In this document: piece after piece, positions 23,771 to 35,899 of the stretch
How the letters are laid out: each line of letters opens with the position of its first letter
Numbering within the stretch: position 1 is the first letter of the stretch
Assembly: GCF_030272615.1 (NCBI RefSeq)
Contig: NC_081405.1
Location: forward strand, 25,996,272 to 26,060,271
Source of the DNA: Cryptomeria japonica
Taxonomy: Eukaryota > Streptophyta > Pinopsida > Cupressales > Cupressaceae
Length of the DNA stretch: 64,000 bases
Direction of reading: 5' to 3'
Made by a program: the position numbers and the translations under genes
The notes under the pieces: model-generated
Seen by the model: the letters and a program-made list of their open reading frames with translations, nothing else
Told to the model about the DNA's origin: nothing
Database searches by the model: none

Positions 23771-24086
23771 GTGTGCATACATTGGTTCAAAGAAAAATCA
23801 CCTGATGATGTTGATAAAAAAATTATTTTTTGCTTTGATTTATGCCCCAGATGTTGATTTGATAAATGATGATGATAATGCCCCATTCGGGAGATGAATC
23901 GGGGATTTTTTGAGTTTTGGATTTTTTGAAATTTTCTATTTTTTTAATTTTCAAAAGATTTACGATGTTTAATCTTTTCAAAATATTTAGATTGATTCAT
24001 CTCACGAAAAAAAATGATCTAGGTTGTCGATTAATTAGCTTAAATAAGTGGGAAAATGCACTCCCACTAAATAACCTTGGAGAAAA

Positions 24087-24161
24087 ATGTTGATTTTGTA
24101 CCATACTCACCGATTTGAGCATGTTAGGCGGTACTAGCAACCCGCCACGTATGGACCACTG
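24087..24161 (+). pseudogene. G1 PMD gene exon 1 (75 nt)
   Basis: ATG to the GTAAGT donor at 24162 is 75 nt, exactly as in G3 (57129-57203). Both encode the same 25-residue pattern with RFEHVRRY in the middle. G1 has a TAG at 24135-24137 where G3 has CAG. Confidence 0.75.
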
Positions 24162-25125
24162 GTAAGTACTCGAAAACCATGCTTGTTTATGAAATTTTTG
24201 ATGATATTCGTATGTCTTTTTATGATTCTGCCTTGGATTTTTACATTTTAGTGCATTAAAGTTATAGTTTTGCACATACGCAAGAGAATTTAGTGCAATG
24301 GTTATCTAGGGCAAAGGTATAGCGCATATGATGAATAGGGTAGCACATCTGCATGATAGGTTAGCACATCTGCTTGATTTAGCGCATATGCAAGGTAGTG
24401 TAGCATATTTATGGTATAGATTAGCGCATGCATCCAATTTAGTGTATTGAACCATTAGTCTAGCAAATTGATCATGAATATTAGTGCATTGATGCATTTT
24501 AACATTTTCATAGTAGATTTTAGTGCATTTGAATGTTAGAACAATGCATAAGGGGAACCTAGTGCATATGAGGTTTATTTTAGCGCTTGAGACTAAAAGA
24601 TAGGAAAATGTAATTTGTTTCCTTTATTTTGATATGGATTAACTTTGATATGGGTTGATTTGATTGAGTGTAGTCGATATGGGTCTTTTTGATTTTGATA
24701 TGGTTTGCGATATGGGCCTTTTTGATCTTTATTGATATGAAATTTAATTTTGATGGTTGGATTTTGATATGGTGCTTTTTGATTTCGATATGGTTCTTGA
24801 TTGGGTTTTATTGTTGGATTTTGATATGATTGATGTTTGATCTTGATATGGTTCTTGATTGCAATATGACATTTAATGAGATTGATTTAATCTCCAACGA
24901 TCTGATTGATTTGATTGATCATTTTGATTTTGATATTGATATGGTTCTTCGGATTCAATTATTTTTTATATGGTCCTAGATATGGTTTAATTGATTGGTT
25001 GTTGATTGATTTTAATAGAGTTGATAAAGTTGATATATTGATTTATGTTCATGATCTAAAGTGTTTTTATTTTGATAGGCTTGATATGTTGTTTTTGATA
25101 GGCATGATATGTTGTTGATATGTAG
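24162..25125 (+). repeat. G1 PMD intron 1 with two repeat arrays
   Basis: The intron runs from GTAAGT to TGTAG before exon 2 (GAGAGGTTAGG). Block A (about 24270-24600) repeats degenerate 'TAGCGCAT/TAGTGCAT/TAGCACAT' at roughly 20-35 bp spacing. Block B (about 24620-25100) repeats 'TTTGATATGGT' about twenty times. G3's intron has the same two-block layout. Confidence 0.7.
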
Positions 25126-27211
25126 GAGAGGTTAGGTGTCCTTCAGTCTTGGGAGCAATTCTTGAAGACATGGATACTGATTCCTTAGCTATCACAAGCT
25201 GATTGAGATATTATTGAGAGGTGTAGATTATCCACTCTTCTTGACATGCCCCGCTATATGATTAACTGAGGTCTATTGACAACATTGGCTTCCAATGGTG
25301 GCATAGTGACACCAACACCTACCGACTGGAGAGATGACGGTGATGCCTGAGGATGTCTATAGGATTCTTCGGATCCCCATGGTGGGAGACCTTCTACCAT
25401 ATGTGCATACAGAGGAGGGTGGGATAGAGGCATTATGATGATTTTTTCAAGATGAGCACATCAGAGGATATGAGATTTCCTAGCAGGAGATAACTGATAG
25501 TTATGTGCCACTGCCATTTGTTATTGCAGGATTCATTGGAGATTTTCTATGTCCTAACTGTACATTGAAGGGACTAGCGATGGGTTGGGCATTGGTTCTA
25601 GAGGCCATGGTGACCAAGGGCAGGAGATTTGCTTGGGGATCATGCATGTTGGGCCATCTATTGATAGCTTTAGCATCCAACAGTGGCATAGAAACACCAA
25701 CACCTTCCACCTAGCGACTAGAGAGATGACAGTGACACCCGAGGATGTCTATAGGATTCTTCGGATCCTTATGGTGGGAGACCTTCTTCCATATGAGCAT
25801 ACAGAGGAGGGTGGGATAGAGACATTATGATGATTTTTTCAGGATGAGCACATCAGTGGATATGAGATCTCCTGGCAGGACAAAAATGATAGCTATATGC
25901 CACTTCCATCAATTATTGCAGGATTCATTGGAGGTTTTCTATGTCCTGACCGTACATTGAAGGGACTAGCAGTGGGTTGGGCATTGGTGCTAGAGGCCAT
26001 GGTTACCGAGGGCAGGATATTTTCTTGGGGATCATGCATGTTGGGACATCTATACAAGGAGTGACATTAGGTAGTGTATCGAGGATACACAAGTTTATCT
26101 ACAGGGGTGATACTGCTACTGGTGTGGACTTGGGAGCACATAGCGGGTACTCGGCCTCTAGCTTATAGAGATAGACCAGGTGGTCGAATGTATATATATG
26201 GATACATAGGTGTAGTTATCCAGCGCAAGCTGGGAAAATTAGAGTACTGGTGTTGTGTGTTAGATGACTTGGATACAGTCATCTGGAGGTCGTATCTTAA
26301 CTGTCAGGCCTGGCTTGAGGATGTATGAGAGATGCCCTATGTTTTTGCTTCATGGTACTTGATTGGTTGGATGCCTTTTATTATTGAGAGGTTTCTACAC
26401 AGATGGGTCTACAATCAATATGTGACATAGCAAGGGGTACCATTGGGAGCTTTCTTGTATGCTCGTCGTCAACATGATGTGTCAGAGTGGGGACCCACCA
26501 TATCCAGTGATGCATTTTGTGTAGAGTATCTTAGTTTGGGTGAACAGACTTGGGACTATGTCACGAGGGTTATTGATGCAAGTATGACAGTAGATTATTC
26601 ATAGTACTGGATAGCTCACACAGTGCTACGGTTGTCAGATCCAACTGAGCTAGTTTCAACCTTTGATGATGAGGATGATGATAGGCCACAAGCCAAAAGG
26701 GGTCACAGGCATAGGGATGATGATAATGAGGAGGATGATAAGGAGGAGGAGGAGGGTGGAGATGATGGTGGATCAGGTGGAGCAAGGGCCAACAAGGCCA
26801 GATAGGATAAAAAGAACAGGGATGCCTCCTCCATAGGTCATAGGGACAAAGGTGGCAAACACTTCCTCCCAAGTGTAAATTCCATGGATCATAGGAGAGT
26901 CATCAAGATAGGTATAGATTTGTGTGTTGCCTCATCAGTAGGATGCTCAGATTAGGGCACTACAGACCTCAATGCAGTAGCTACAAGCATAGGTTACACA
27001 ATAGCAGTGACAAATTTCTTAGCAGCAGAGATAGATCATGCAGTTGCAGACTAAGAGATATACTTCCATAGAGTGGCATGGATGAGCGAAGGCATTGGTA
27101 GATAGCGTAGATAAAGTAGCAGTAGGAGCCTTGCTTAGAGATACCTTAAGAGAGATTCAATACTTAGCCAAAGAAGCTGAGTATTACAGGTGATTATACA
27201 AGGATCTAGTC
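25126..27211 (+). pseudogene. G1 PMD gene exon 2, broken, with a 385-bp internal duplication
   Basis: This is homologous to G3 58234-59990. Recognisable PMD-family pieces are LSQAD, DIIERC, then EDVYRILRI, the WGSCMLGHL block and a C-terminal acidic Asp/Glu run (about 26660-26780). The stretch 25276-25660 is followed by a diverged copy at 25661-26050. Frameshifts and stops are many, so no protein is made. The role of PMD (PF10536-type) proteins is poorly understood; the family is found in plant transposons and in a few host silencing factors. X is inserted after 27211. Confidence 0.7.
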
Positions 27212-27216
27212 CCTCA
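27212..27216. repeat. Target-site duplication CCTCA, left copy (X)
   Basis: CCTCA precedes TGTAGTGTC and recurs at 52522-52526 after CATTACA. On the far side of X the G1 PMD tail resumes. Confidence 0.75.
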
Positions 27217-27234
27217 TGTAGTGTCTGATAGTTC

Positions 27235-28690
27235 TGATACTTAATGTAAGTACAGATCCAATAGCTAACAAGATGAGAGGGGGGGTGAATCATACAAACT
27301 TAATCTTCCATAAAAACAATAGATTCAACCTCGGTAACATATACTTCAGTAATATAACCAAAACTGCTAAACATGCAAACTCAAAAGCATATTAACATCA
27401 TAACACTCATAACACCAGATTTAACGTGGAAACCCAAATAGGGAAAAACCACTGTGGGATTTCGGACCCACTAAGAAATATACTCTTCTAGAGTATGCTC
27501 GGTTAAAAGAAAATCATGTTAAAGATTACAAACACATTGCTAGATGTGACCTGGTTAAGGGATTTCCCTCAGATCTATTAGGATCTTCACCTTGTTAGAA
27601 GTGACCTTGTTAAAGGATTTCAAACCCTCAATCAGAATGTCACCTTGCTAGAGGGTTTTACAAATAAGATTGTTAAGTCTACTCGGTTAAGAGATTTTCT
27701 GTCACTTTACAAAATAACAGTAATAAAAATCTATCTACAACTTCACATCTAAAATGCTAAAGCAGATTCTTATTTGCTCGATACAATAGGACTTATCTTG
27801 TCCATCTGCTGGGCTCTATACTTTGTTATTTAAACAGGTCTTCAAGCTTTTGTGCTCGGTAATCACTATGTAGCATCCCTGTGCATACACTTGCCCGCAT
27901 CCATTGTTTATCAACAGTTCCTTATTTATAAACAATTTGCTAACCGCTTAATCTCCTTGATCACATTTCCCATGATCAATCATAGCCATCAGATCTTCAA
28001 ACTTTGACCAGGTTCAATGTATCCTCCCATCTGAAAAATATTTACCCCGCCTTGGAACTTGCATACATTTCTTGAAACTTGTGCTAGGGTATTGCAGTTC
28101 AATCTGAACTGTAGATCTTCCTGTCGATTTTCCTTTGCCATAGATTCTTTAACAAACTTCATGCATAGCATACCAATCATTCAATCATAGCTAGATCATT
28201 AACTTCCTTTATTAAATAATGTTTTTATTCATTCAATGCATTATGTTATGACTTGGTTGCAACTTGGTAAATACTAAACTTCACTCGGTAGACATTCTAC
28301 CTTCATCAACCGATAGCGATAACCTTAGGGTTTACCGACTAGGTTCTTTGCTCGGTAACATGGTATAGTATTAACCTTACAATCAATAACATATGTAGGA
28401 TATCAAAACAATCTAAACATCATGATCTCATCATTGTCTAACTCGGTGATAGTTGCCCATTGAATAACTTATTTCTCCCCTTATTCATCACATTCTTTCT
28501 GTGTCTTTTACCGACATCTTTATACTCATCAAATCATACTTTCTAAGATATGGCAACATCATATTGAATTAGAAAATCAATTTCTTGACATCAATGACAA
28601 AATAATAATATTAAGATAGTAAACATCCTTATTCAGTTATATCCATAATCATCAACAACCTTCTCAATATCCTTATTGAAATACCAACAA
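27235..28690 (-). repeat. Copia LTR piece inside X
   Basis: This resembles the C1 and C3 LTRs: it starts TGATACTTAATG (compare TGATAACTCAATG in C1), has GAGAGGGGGGGTGAATCA near 27277 and GTGGAAACCC...GGGAAAAACCAC near 27427-27454, and ends ATACCAACA. The following AATCTCTCCTTGT looks like a decayed polypurine tract. No target repeat was found, so it may be a truncated 3' end rather than a clean solo LTR. Confidence 0.6.
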
Positions 28691-30559
28691 TCTCTCCTTG
28701 TCTATTATAATGCCAACAATGTCCACCCTTGATTTGACTTATTTTGACTAGAGTTGACTTTTATATTATGCTTGATAGACTTATCTAGACTATATTTTGA
28801 TGATTTGGATGATGATTACTCATGTGCTTCAGTGACTTATGATTGATGTTAGACACTATTGGACATATGCTATTTTGATTATCCACATGGATGTTGGTAC
28901 TATCATGATTGATCATGTGATTTGATGATATATTTACTCGATGGATTTTATCTGCTCACTATGTGATGATTATTGATAGATTAGATTTATCATGGTTTTG
29001 ATTATGATTATGATTACACTAACCCTACTTCATGATTACATATGATGAGAGGTTTATGAGACGTGTCTGACTATTGTTTGACTATCTTTGTGATAGAGAC
29101 GATTCCACATCACTCATTGCGAGTGGGATGTGTCATCACGATTCTCTATCACTTGCTTGTTCTATATACGTATATGTATATGTGGTATTGTCATTTTGTG
29201 GTCGCAATATTTTGCAGGTACCAAACATCAACTCCACCTGGCTTCACAGGTCTGAGCGTGTCTTTAGTTCCAATGGCTTATGTGGTTTGAAGATGGCATG
29301 AGTTCCCCTCACATACTCTAGGTCTAAGTTGTTCACCGTGAGTAGTCAGTGTCTTGGCATAATTCACCATGTCAGTAAGTAAGCTTGGTCCCTTGGTATT
29401 GTGAGTTTGGTTTATGTCAGTTGATTTACTTGATTATGTTAGAGTACTTATGTGGCTCTTGATGTGTAGTTTTGTATTTGGTAATGTTTATTTTAATATA
29501 TTTAATTTATAAGTTTTGAATATTTAATTATTTGCTATTTATATTTATTTGATAATTAACTTCTATTGATTTTACAATTATTTAATATTTGTGATTTAAT
29601 CTTTAATGGTATTTGATTATTTAATTATTTATCTGACCTTCTATGGCTTGATATTTAATTGGTTCTTTAATTTATTTGTATTAGCTTTTGGGCTATTTGA
29701 TTTTAATCCCCATTTGGATTATTTATTTACAGCTTATATTTATTTAATATTTTGACTTTTATTCCTAAGTGGGGCGTATGAACACATTAAATTAAATAAA
29801 AAAATAAAACAATCCCACTTAGTTGGATAAGTATATTTTATTTACTTTACCTACCCTTCAGTCTCATTGGTTAAATTCAAAATGGGTGAATAAATTATAT
29901 TATATGGTGGGTTGGTAAAATATACTCCAAAATTGAATATTTTGATTGGTCGAGATTGAGGCTAGGGTTTTTGGATTATTGTTGCTTTTTATTTTATTTC
30001 CCGTGAGGTTTTTGGGGTTGGTTGGCTCTCCTCGAGAAATTTCTCCAGCAAGTTTTCTTCTTGGTTTTAGATTTCTTCTCTCTTGGTTTTGGCTGGAGCT
30101 TGGATTGGATTTGGTTTGGCTTGTGGGAGCTCTTCTTCAGCTTCAATCCATTACTTCAAGTTGCAGGTTGGAGTTCTTCACTTTTATTTTTGGCTTTCAA
30201 TGACTTCTTTGTGTATGCACTGTGTCTACAATGTTTTGGGTCTGGGTTGAAGTATTATTTATTCTATAATTTTCAACATTGTTGAAGGTTAATATTTGGG
30301 GAGGAAACTTTATATTATTTGGGTTTTGTATAGTTGCTGGAAAATATGTATTTGGTATTTCTTGTGTATGTCATTCCTGGTTCTGTGAAAACTCTTGTGA
30401 AGACATTTGATTTAATCTTGGTTTTTAGTCTTAGTTGATTTATTTCGTTTATACCTATGTATTCCTTGTTTCTGGGCATCTCTTTTCATAAACTTTTTGA
30501 GCCCTTTTGTAAAGTCTGGATTTTATTATTTTACCTGAAATTTTTTTAAGTTTTTCGTA

Positions 30560-30790
30560 AGTCTTGTGCAAAAGCGTTGTTTCTACAAAAGCGTTGTCTT
30601 ATTGTGCATAAGCGTTGTTCTGTATTGCATTTGTGGTGCTCTACGCAACATAAGCGTTGTCACAGAAAGCATAAGCATGAGTCTGGAAACATAAGCGTTG
30701 TTTTAGGATGCATATGTGCGATTCTGGAACGCATAAGCATTGTTCTTTTTGGCAAAAGCATTGTTCTGTGGGGCAGAAGCGCTAACCTAT
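30560..30790 (+). repeat. Degenerate 'GCATAAGCGTTGTT' array in X
   Basis: About ten imperfect copies of (C/G)AAAAGCGTTGTT or GCATAAGCGTTGTT are spaced by 15-30 bp. It resembles in style, not in exact sequence, the GCGCAT arrays of the PMD introns. Confidence 0.7.
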
Positions 30791-32313
30791 CTATGTTTTG
30801 TATTTTCTTAGTTTTGGTCATTTTTTAGGTATTTTCTCATATTGATTTTTGTACTAGAGGCTTTATTTTAGGTCTGTTAATATTTTCCAATTTTGAGCTT
30901 GATCAGTTTTGATGCATTTTGATGGTTTCAAGTATATTTGCTTCTCTACACCATTGAGTATATTTTAGACTCTCTTCCATGTGGATAGGCCATGCATGAT
31001 TGAGGTGATTACTATGTTGTTTTGGACCAGAAAGTGAGTAGGCCTTGTTGTGATGTTATCTTTTATTTGATGGCAGCATTTGATGGCTTGATATGCCTTT
31101 GTTTATTGCTATCTAAGAGGCTCATTTTGCTATATTGATGTTGTTTTAGCCTTGTTTATGTTGTAAGAGTATGTGTGGAAGTTGTTGGCTGCATTGAGTA
31201 TTATTTTCATGTAATTATGTTGGTAGAGACTCTTGTGATTTATTGTTGGGCCATGTTAGGAGGAGTGGGCTTCCTTGTGATGACTGGGGTCACGAGGGAT
31301 GGGTTTGCATGAGGTTCCTTGTAAGGATGCATGAAGTCTAGACCACCAGGGCACATTGCAGTTTTCCATGATTTATAAATAAGTGATAACCTAATAATTG
31401 ATGGGTTAGGTAGTTAGATTAATTAATCAAATGAAAAATTGATTCCTGACTTAGTCCTAGGGAGGATGTTTTAGGATAAGCATGAGAAGGCCATGAAGAT
31501 GGTAAGCTAATATCCCTTAGTCTCTCATAGGTTGAGATGGCTCCACATGTACATCATCCTAGTGCCTTGTGTTATTATGTTATTATGTTATGAGGATGGC
31601 ATGTGATGACACTCCACTCCTACATGTGTTTCCCTTTTATGATTTATGATTATGCTTATTGGATTCATTTATGTCTTGATGCATTTTATGCCTCTTGAAA
31701 TTCATTCTTGTTGTATTGTGTGGGTTCTTTCTTTAGAGTCTTTGTGGGATTAGTCTCTTTGGTTACAATGTCAGCTTAGGTTTGGAGTATGTGTTGGGAC
31801 CTTGTGTCATCTCCTAGCATGGGGGGTGGTTCCTTTGGTTCCACATGGTCAGGAGGTTGGTGCTTTATAGCCATTGGGATGTTCTCTTTGATTCTTCTTG
31901 CGTGGATGTGGATTCTTCTTCATGATGTACTATGGATGTACCTTGTAGCAGGTTTATGTAATGGATAAGATAGAATGCATTGAATGTAACATTCTTGTAT
32001 ATAGTAGATGGATTCTTGTAATAGAAATAGCTATGCTCATGATGTATTTAATGTTCTCATATTTGTAAGATGAATTGTAGTTGGAAATTGGAATTTAGGC
32101 ACATTGTATTTGTACTATTGTAGAGATGTGATCTTATGAATCATGGAAATAACTGGATTATAGTTGGAATAGAATGGAATTTCATTATGGATTAGTTGGA
32201 TTATTTCATGGAATGTTTAGAGGCTAGTTAGAATGTTAAATAATCTTGAAAGAGGAATATTGGTAGATTAATATGTTAGAAGATGTTATTTGGATCTAGT
32301 AAATAAGAATGAT

Positions 32314-32318
32314 TCACA
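32314..32318. repeat. Target-site duplication TCACA, left copy (C3)
   Basis: TCACA precedes TGTTAGGACCC and recurs at 52127-52131. Confidence 0.9.
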
Positions 32319-33326
32319 TGTTAGGACCCAAAGGCAACTGTGAGGGGGGGTGAATCAGTTGTCTATTGATTTCAACCCAAATATAACTTAACCAAACTTA
32401 ATGCATAATACCGGTAAACCAAACTTAATGTCGGTTGACATTTAAATAGTTAATAACAGTACCAGTAAAGTTTAATGCATGAAATAGAAAGACAAATAAC
32501 ATCCACAACACATAACACAAATATTTGTATGTGGAAACCCTATAAGAGGAAAAACCACGATGGGAAACCTTACCCACAATCAAATTATACTACTCCAGAT
32601 AGTATGTGTGTACAAATGGGGTCCGCACATGTAGCAAGGCCAACTGCCTAGAGCTTATTGCTCAATCACAAAATGGGAGTCACGTTGACTATAATTGGAT
32701 GGTTAGATCCAATGATAATGTACTGCTCAAATTAGCATCTTCATATGTTGTATTCAGTACCGGTTAAGCTTTGATTGTCTTCTTTATACCTTCCTTGAAT
32801 CTTCAAATGAAGTTTGTGTGTATAGATCTTCTTATACCGAATATCACAACCTTGTAATAACTTATTGCATTTCTTTTCTTAATCTCACAAATGAGATCTT
32901 ACATATATACCAAAACCTAAGACCAAATGTGTAGGTCAGCTTATTAAAAATATTACAATTAAATCAATAAAAAATGAATCAATATGTGATGCATCATGTC
33001 GGCTCAATGCATTTACAATAATAACAAATCACTAAGACATCTCCATAACGTGTTGTGTTGATCTGTAATAGATAATGCTTGTCGGTTCATAACCTAGACC
33101 TATTTGCTGGTAACAACAAATATGCAAACTCGATTAAACCAATAACCAAATCACCAAAACCAAGTGTCTAAACAATGTCTTCGACATAGTCAAATAATAT
33201 CCAGATGATAGCAGATCATCTTCAGTGCCGGTGAACAATATAACCCGTCGATGAACCAAATACTGGTGATTGTGTATAAGTCACTGAACATGCTGGTGAA
33301 CATAACCAAAGATCTCCAATGTTGAT

Positions 33327-34409
33327 TGTAATACCCTAAAAATGGTCATCTAAACCATAGGCCCCTAATCTCAACAACGTCACCAAGGTCCTAACCAAAG
33401 GCAATTAAATAAATCTTGAGCACACAATTAATTCTTTAATCATCAAATGTCACATGGCAAAATCAATCACTCAATATTAATTAAATATTTATTTAATTAA
33501 TTAATCATTCCAAGTAAATCATTTTAAACAATTATCTTATTTATTTTAATTAAACATCCTAGCATTTTTAATTAAATAAATCAAATTGCTATAAATCTTC
33601 AAAAAAGGAAACAAATCAAGAAAGAGGAATTAATTCAATTAAATAAATCAATTGAGCACAAATCTTCAAAAATGGAAATAAATCAAAAAAGGAATTAATT
33701 GACAAAAAAGAATTAAAATTTGAGAAAAGAAATCAATTGGAGATAATCTTTAAAAAACAAGTTAAAAATTGATAGATAATCTCAAAGAAAGCAATTAAAA
33801 CAATTAAATATTAAAATTGAATGAAATAGATAATAAATCAGTTTTTTCTTGATTTTATCTTAATTTTAGTTCAATTTCCTTTAAATCAGTTTTTTCTTGA
33901 TTTAATCTTAATTTTAGTTCAATTTCCTTTAAAACTGAGAAAAGCATCCAATCATATCAATTCACCTAGATTGTGCTTCCTCTTGGAAAATCTTGACTGC
34001 TCATCATCATTTGATCTCAACCGTTGGTTTCTTTCTGAATTTTCTATAAATTCAGGCTCATCTCTCATTCAAAGGGAGGCTGGAGAATATATCATTACTA
34101 TATTGTTTTTGCTCTAGGATTTCATTGATATATTGCATATTAATTGTTTCAAATTGATTAAATCATTTAGCTTAATATTGCTTAAATCTTGTTAGATTAA
34201 TATTGTATCCATCTAGCATTCATCATGTTCATATAGATAAAATCCTTCATCTTGATGTTGTCTAGTCACTGGTATTGCTTATAATCTGAGAGCAATCATA
34301 TACTCGCATCTTTTAGAAGGCAATGGGTCGATTTGTTATGGTTTATTATTCATTGATTATATCTGATTAACCATGCATGCAATGACTTGATTGAAGTGTT
34401 GTGCTTACA
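33327..34409 (+). repeat. Candidate solo LTR inside the C3 3' LTR
   Basis: It starts TGTAATACCCTAAA and ends GTGCTTACA. A TATA-like CTATAAATTCAGG near 34043 followed by a leader-like sequence suggests an LTR promoter in plus orientation. I could not see a clean 5-bp duplication, so the exact ends are approximate. Confidence 0.5.
33839..33934 (+). repeat. 48-bp tandem repeat, two copies
   Basis: Two nearly identical 48-bp units begin CAGTTTTTTCTTGATTT (33839 and 33887). Confidence 0.8.
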
Positions 34410-34514
34410 GATACAGGTTCACTTTTCACACACACACACTGATAAGTGTTCACAAGTGTTGATAAGTGTTGAAATCAATAACAAAACCAATTTAACACAT
34501 CCATAATACCAACA

Positions 34515-34530
34515 ATCTCCCCCTTTGGCA
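34515..34530 (-). other. C3 polypurine tract
   Basis: The minus strand reads GCCAAAGGGGGAGAT directly before the LTR start TGTTGG, the same as in C1. Confidence 0.85.
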
Positions 34531-34905
34531 TTGGTGGCAACACAAGATGGAAAAACCATCTAAGTGCCAAAGCAGAAATGCCAAAAACCAAAAACCAACA
34601 ATCTCCCAAAGAGATCAATTACCAAAAATCAAAATATATAATATTTCTCCCAAAAGATAATGTGTTTTTCCATAGATATCTCTCCCCCTTTGACATCAAA
34701 TGCCAAAGCAATACAAAACCAAATACAATCAGTTCATAGAACTTATTACAAATACCAATTGTTATAACCAAATTTATCCAATCTACTCCCCCTAAGAAGT
34801 AGCTCTCCTTCATCAAAGCCAGAAAAATATTTCTCTGTTAAATCTATTGGTCTGATGCCATGCTCCAACTATCTAAGTCCCTACCGGTGAGGGTATAACT
34901 CCAAG

Positions 34906-35894
34906 CTACTCTCTGAGATATTCAAAAGTTTCCTTAGGCAAAGGCTTAGTAAAGATATCCGCAATCTGCTCTTTAGTATTCACATTAACAAATTTCACTT
35001 CTTTTGCTTCAACATTCTCTTTCAAAAAATTAAATTTGATAGAAACATGTTTAGTTTTAGAGTGAAATACCGGATTCTTAGATATATCAATTGCTGCCAT
35101 ATTATCACAGTAAATGATTATAGGTTCTTTGCATTTTACCTTTATGTCCTTCAACATTTGCTTAATCCATAATACATGTGTACAATTAGTTGCTGCTGCA
35201 ACATATTCTAATCTGTTGTTGATAATGATGTAGAACATTGTTTCTTGCTCAACTATGAAATTAATTTGCTACCAAGAAAAAATGCTCCGCCGATGGTACT
35301 TTTTCTGTCATCTACATCTCCTGCCCAATTTTCATCTATGTATGCACATAAATCAAAATTTTCATCTTTAGGATACCATAAACCAATATTTGTTGTGCCT
35401 TGTAGATATCAAAAAATCCTTTTCACTGCTGATTCATGATTTTCCTTAGGATGACTCTGAAATCTTGAAACAATACATATTGTATTCATAATATCAGGTC
35501 TTGTTTGTGTCAAATACAGTAAACCTCCAATCATAGATTTATATCTTGTCAGATTAACAGATGCTAACTCATCCCTCAACGATAGTTTATTAGTTGTAGT
35601 CATAGGAGTAGTTACCGGTTTAGAGTTTTCCATACCAAATTTCTTTAGTAGTTCTTTCAAGTACTTTGATTGATTTATGAATATACCTTTATCAGTTTGT
35701 GAAATCTGCAATCTTAAAAAGAATTTTATCTCCCCAATCATAGACATTTCAAATTCTTCCTGCATCTTATTAGAAAAGTCTTTACACAATCCTTCTTCTC
35801 CTCCAAAAATGATATCATCAACAAAAACTTCAATAACCAAGATGTCATCATTAGTCACTTTGTACTATAAGTTGCTGTCAGCATTACCTTTAGT
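34906..35894 (-). pseudogene. C3 RT (C-terminal part) and RNase H
   Basis: The RT segment 35858-35409 has an intact catalytic motif, EVFVDDIIFGG, and a RPDI motif. RNase H continues to the ADIFTKPLPK motif near 34940, with a frame break and stops between 35409 and 35238. The N-terminal half of RT is at 48503-48956, separated by G2. Confidence 0.88.
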
Positions 35895-35899
35895 GTAAC
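35895..35899. repeat. Target-site duplication GTAAC, left copy (G2)
   Basis: GTAAC lies before TGTGTGGGGG and again at 48498-48502 after GCTACA. Excising G2 rejoins the C3 RT frame. Confidence 0.93.

Larger units (their letters stand above)
28691..32318. other. Non-coding body of X
   Basis: AT-rich with no convincing ORF. A degenerate array of 'GCATAAGCGTTGTT' lies at about 30560-30790. A leader-like stretch, GCTAGGGTTTTTGG, is near 29960. The sequence continues at 52132 beyond C3. Confidence 0.5.
32319..34514 (-). repeat. C3 3' LTR, enlarged by an insertion
   Basis: It begins TGTTAGGACCC and ends CATCCATAATACCAACA, both shared with 51262-52126. It keeps the GAGGGGGGGGTGAATCA and GTGGAAACCC...GGAAAAACCACG modules. 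About 1.1 kb (33327-34409) is absent from the other LTR. Confidence 0.85.
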
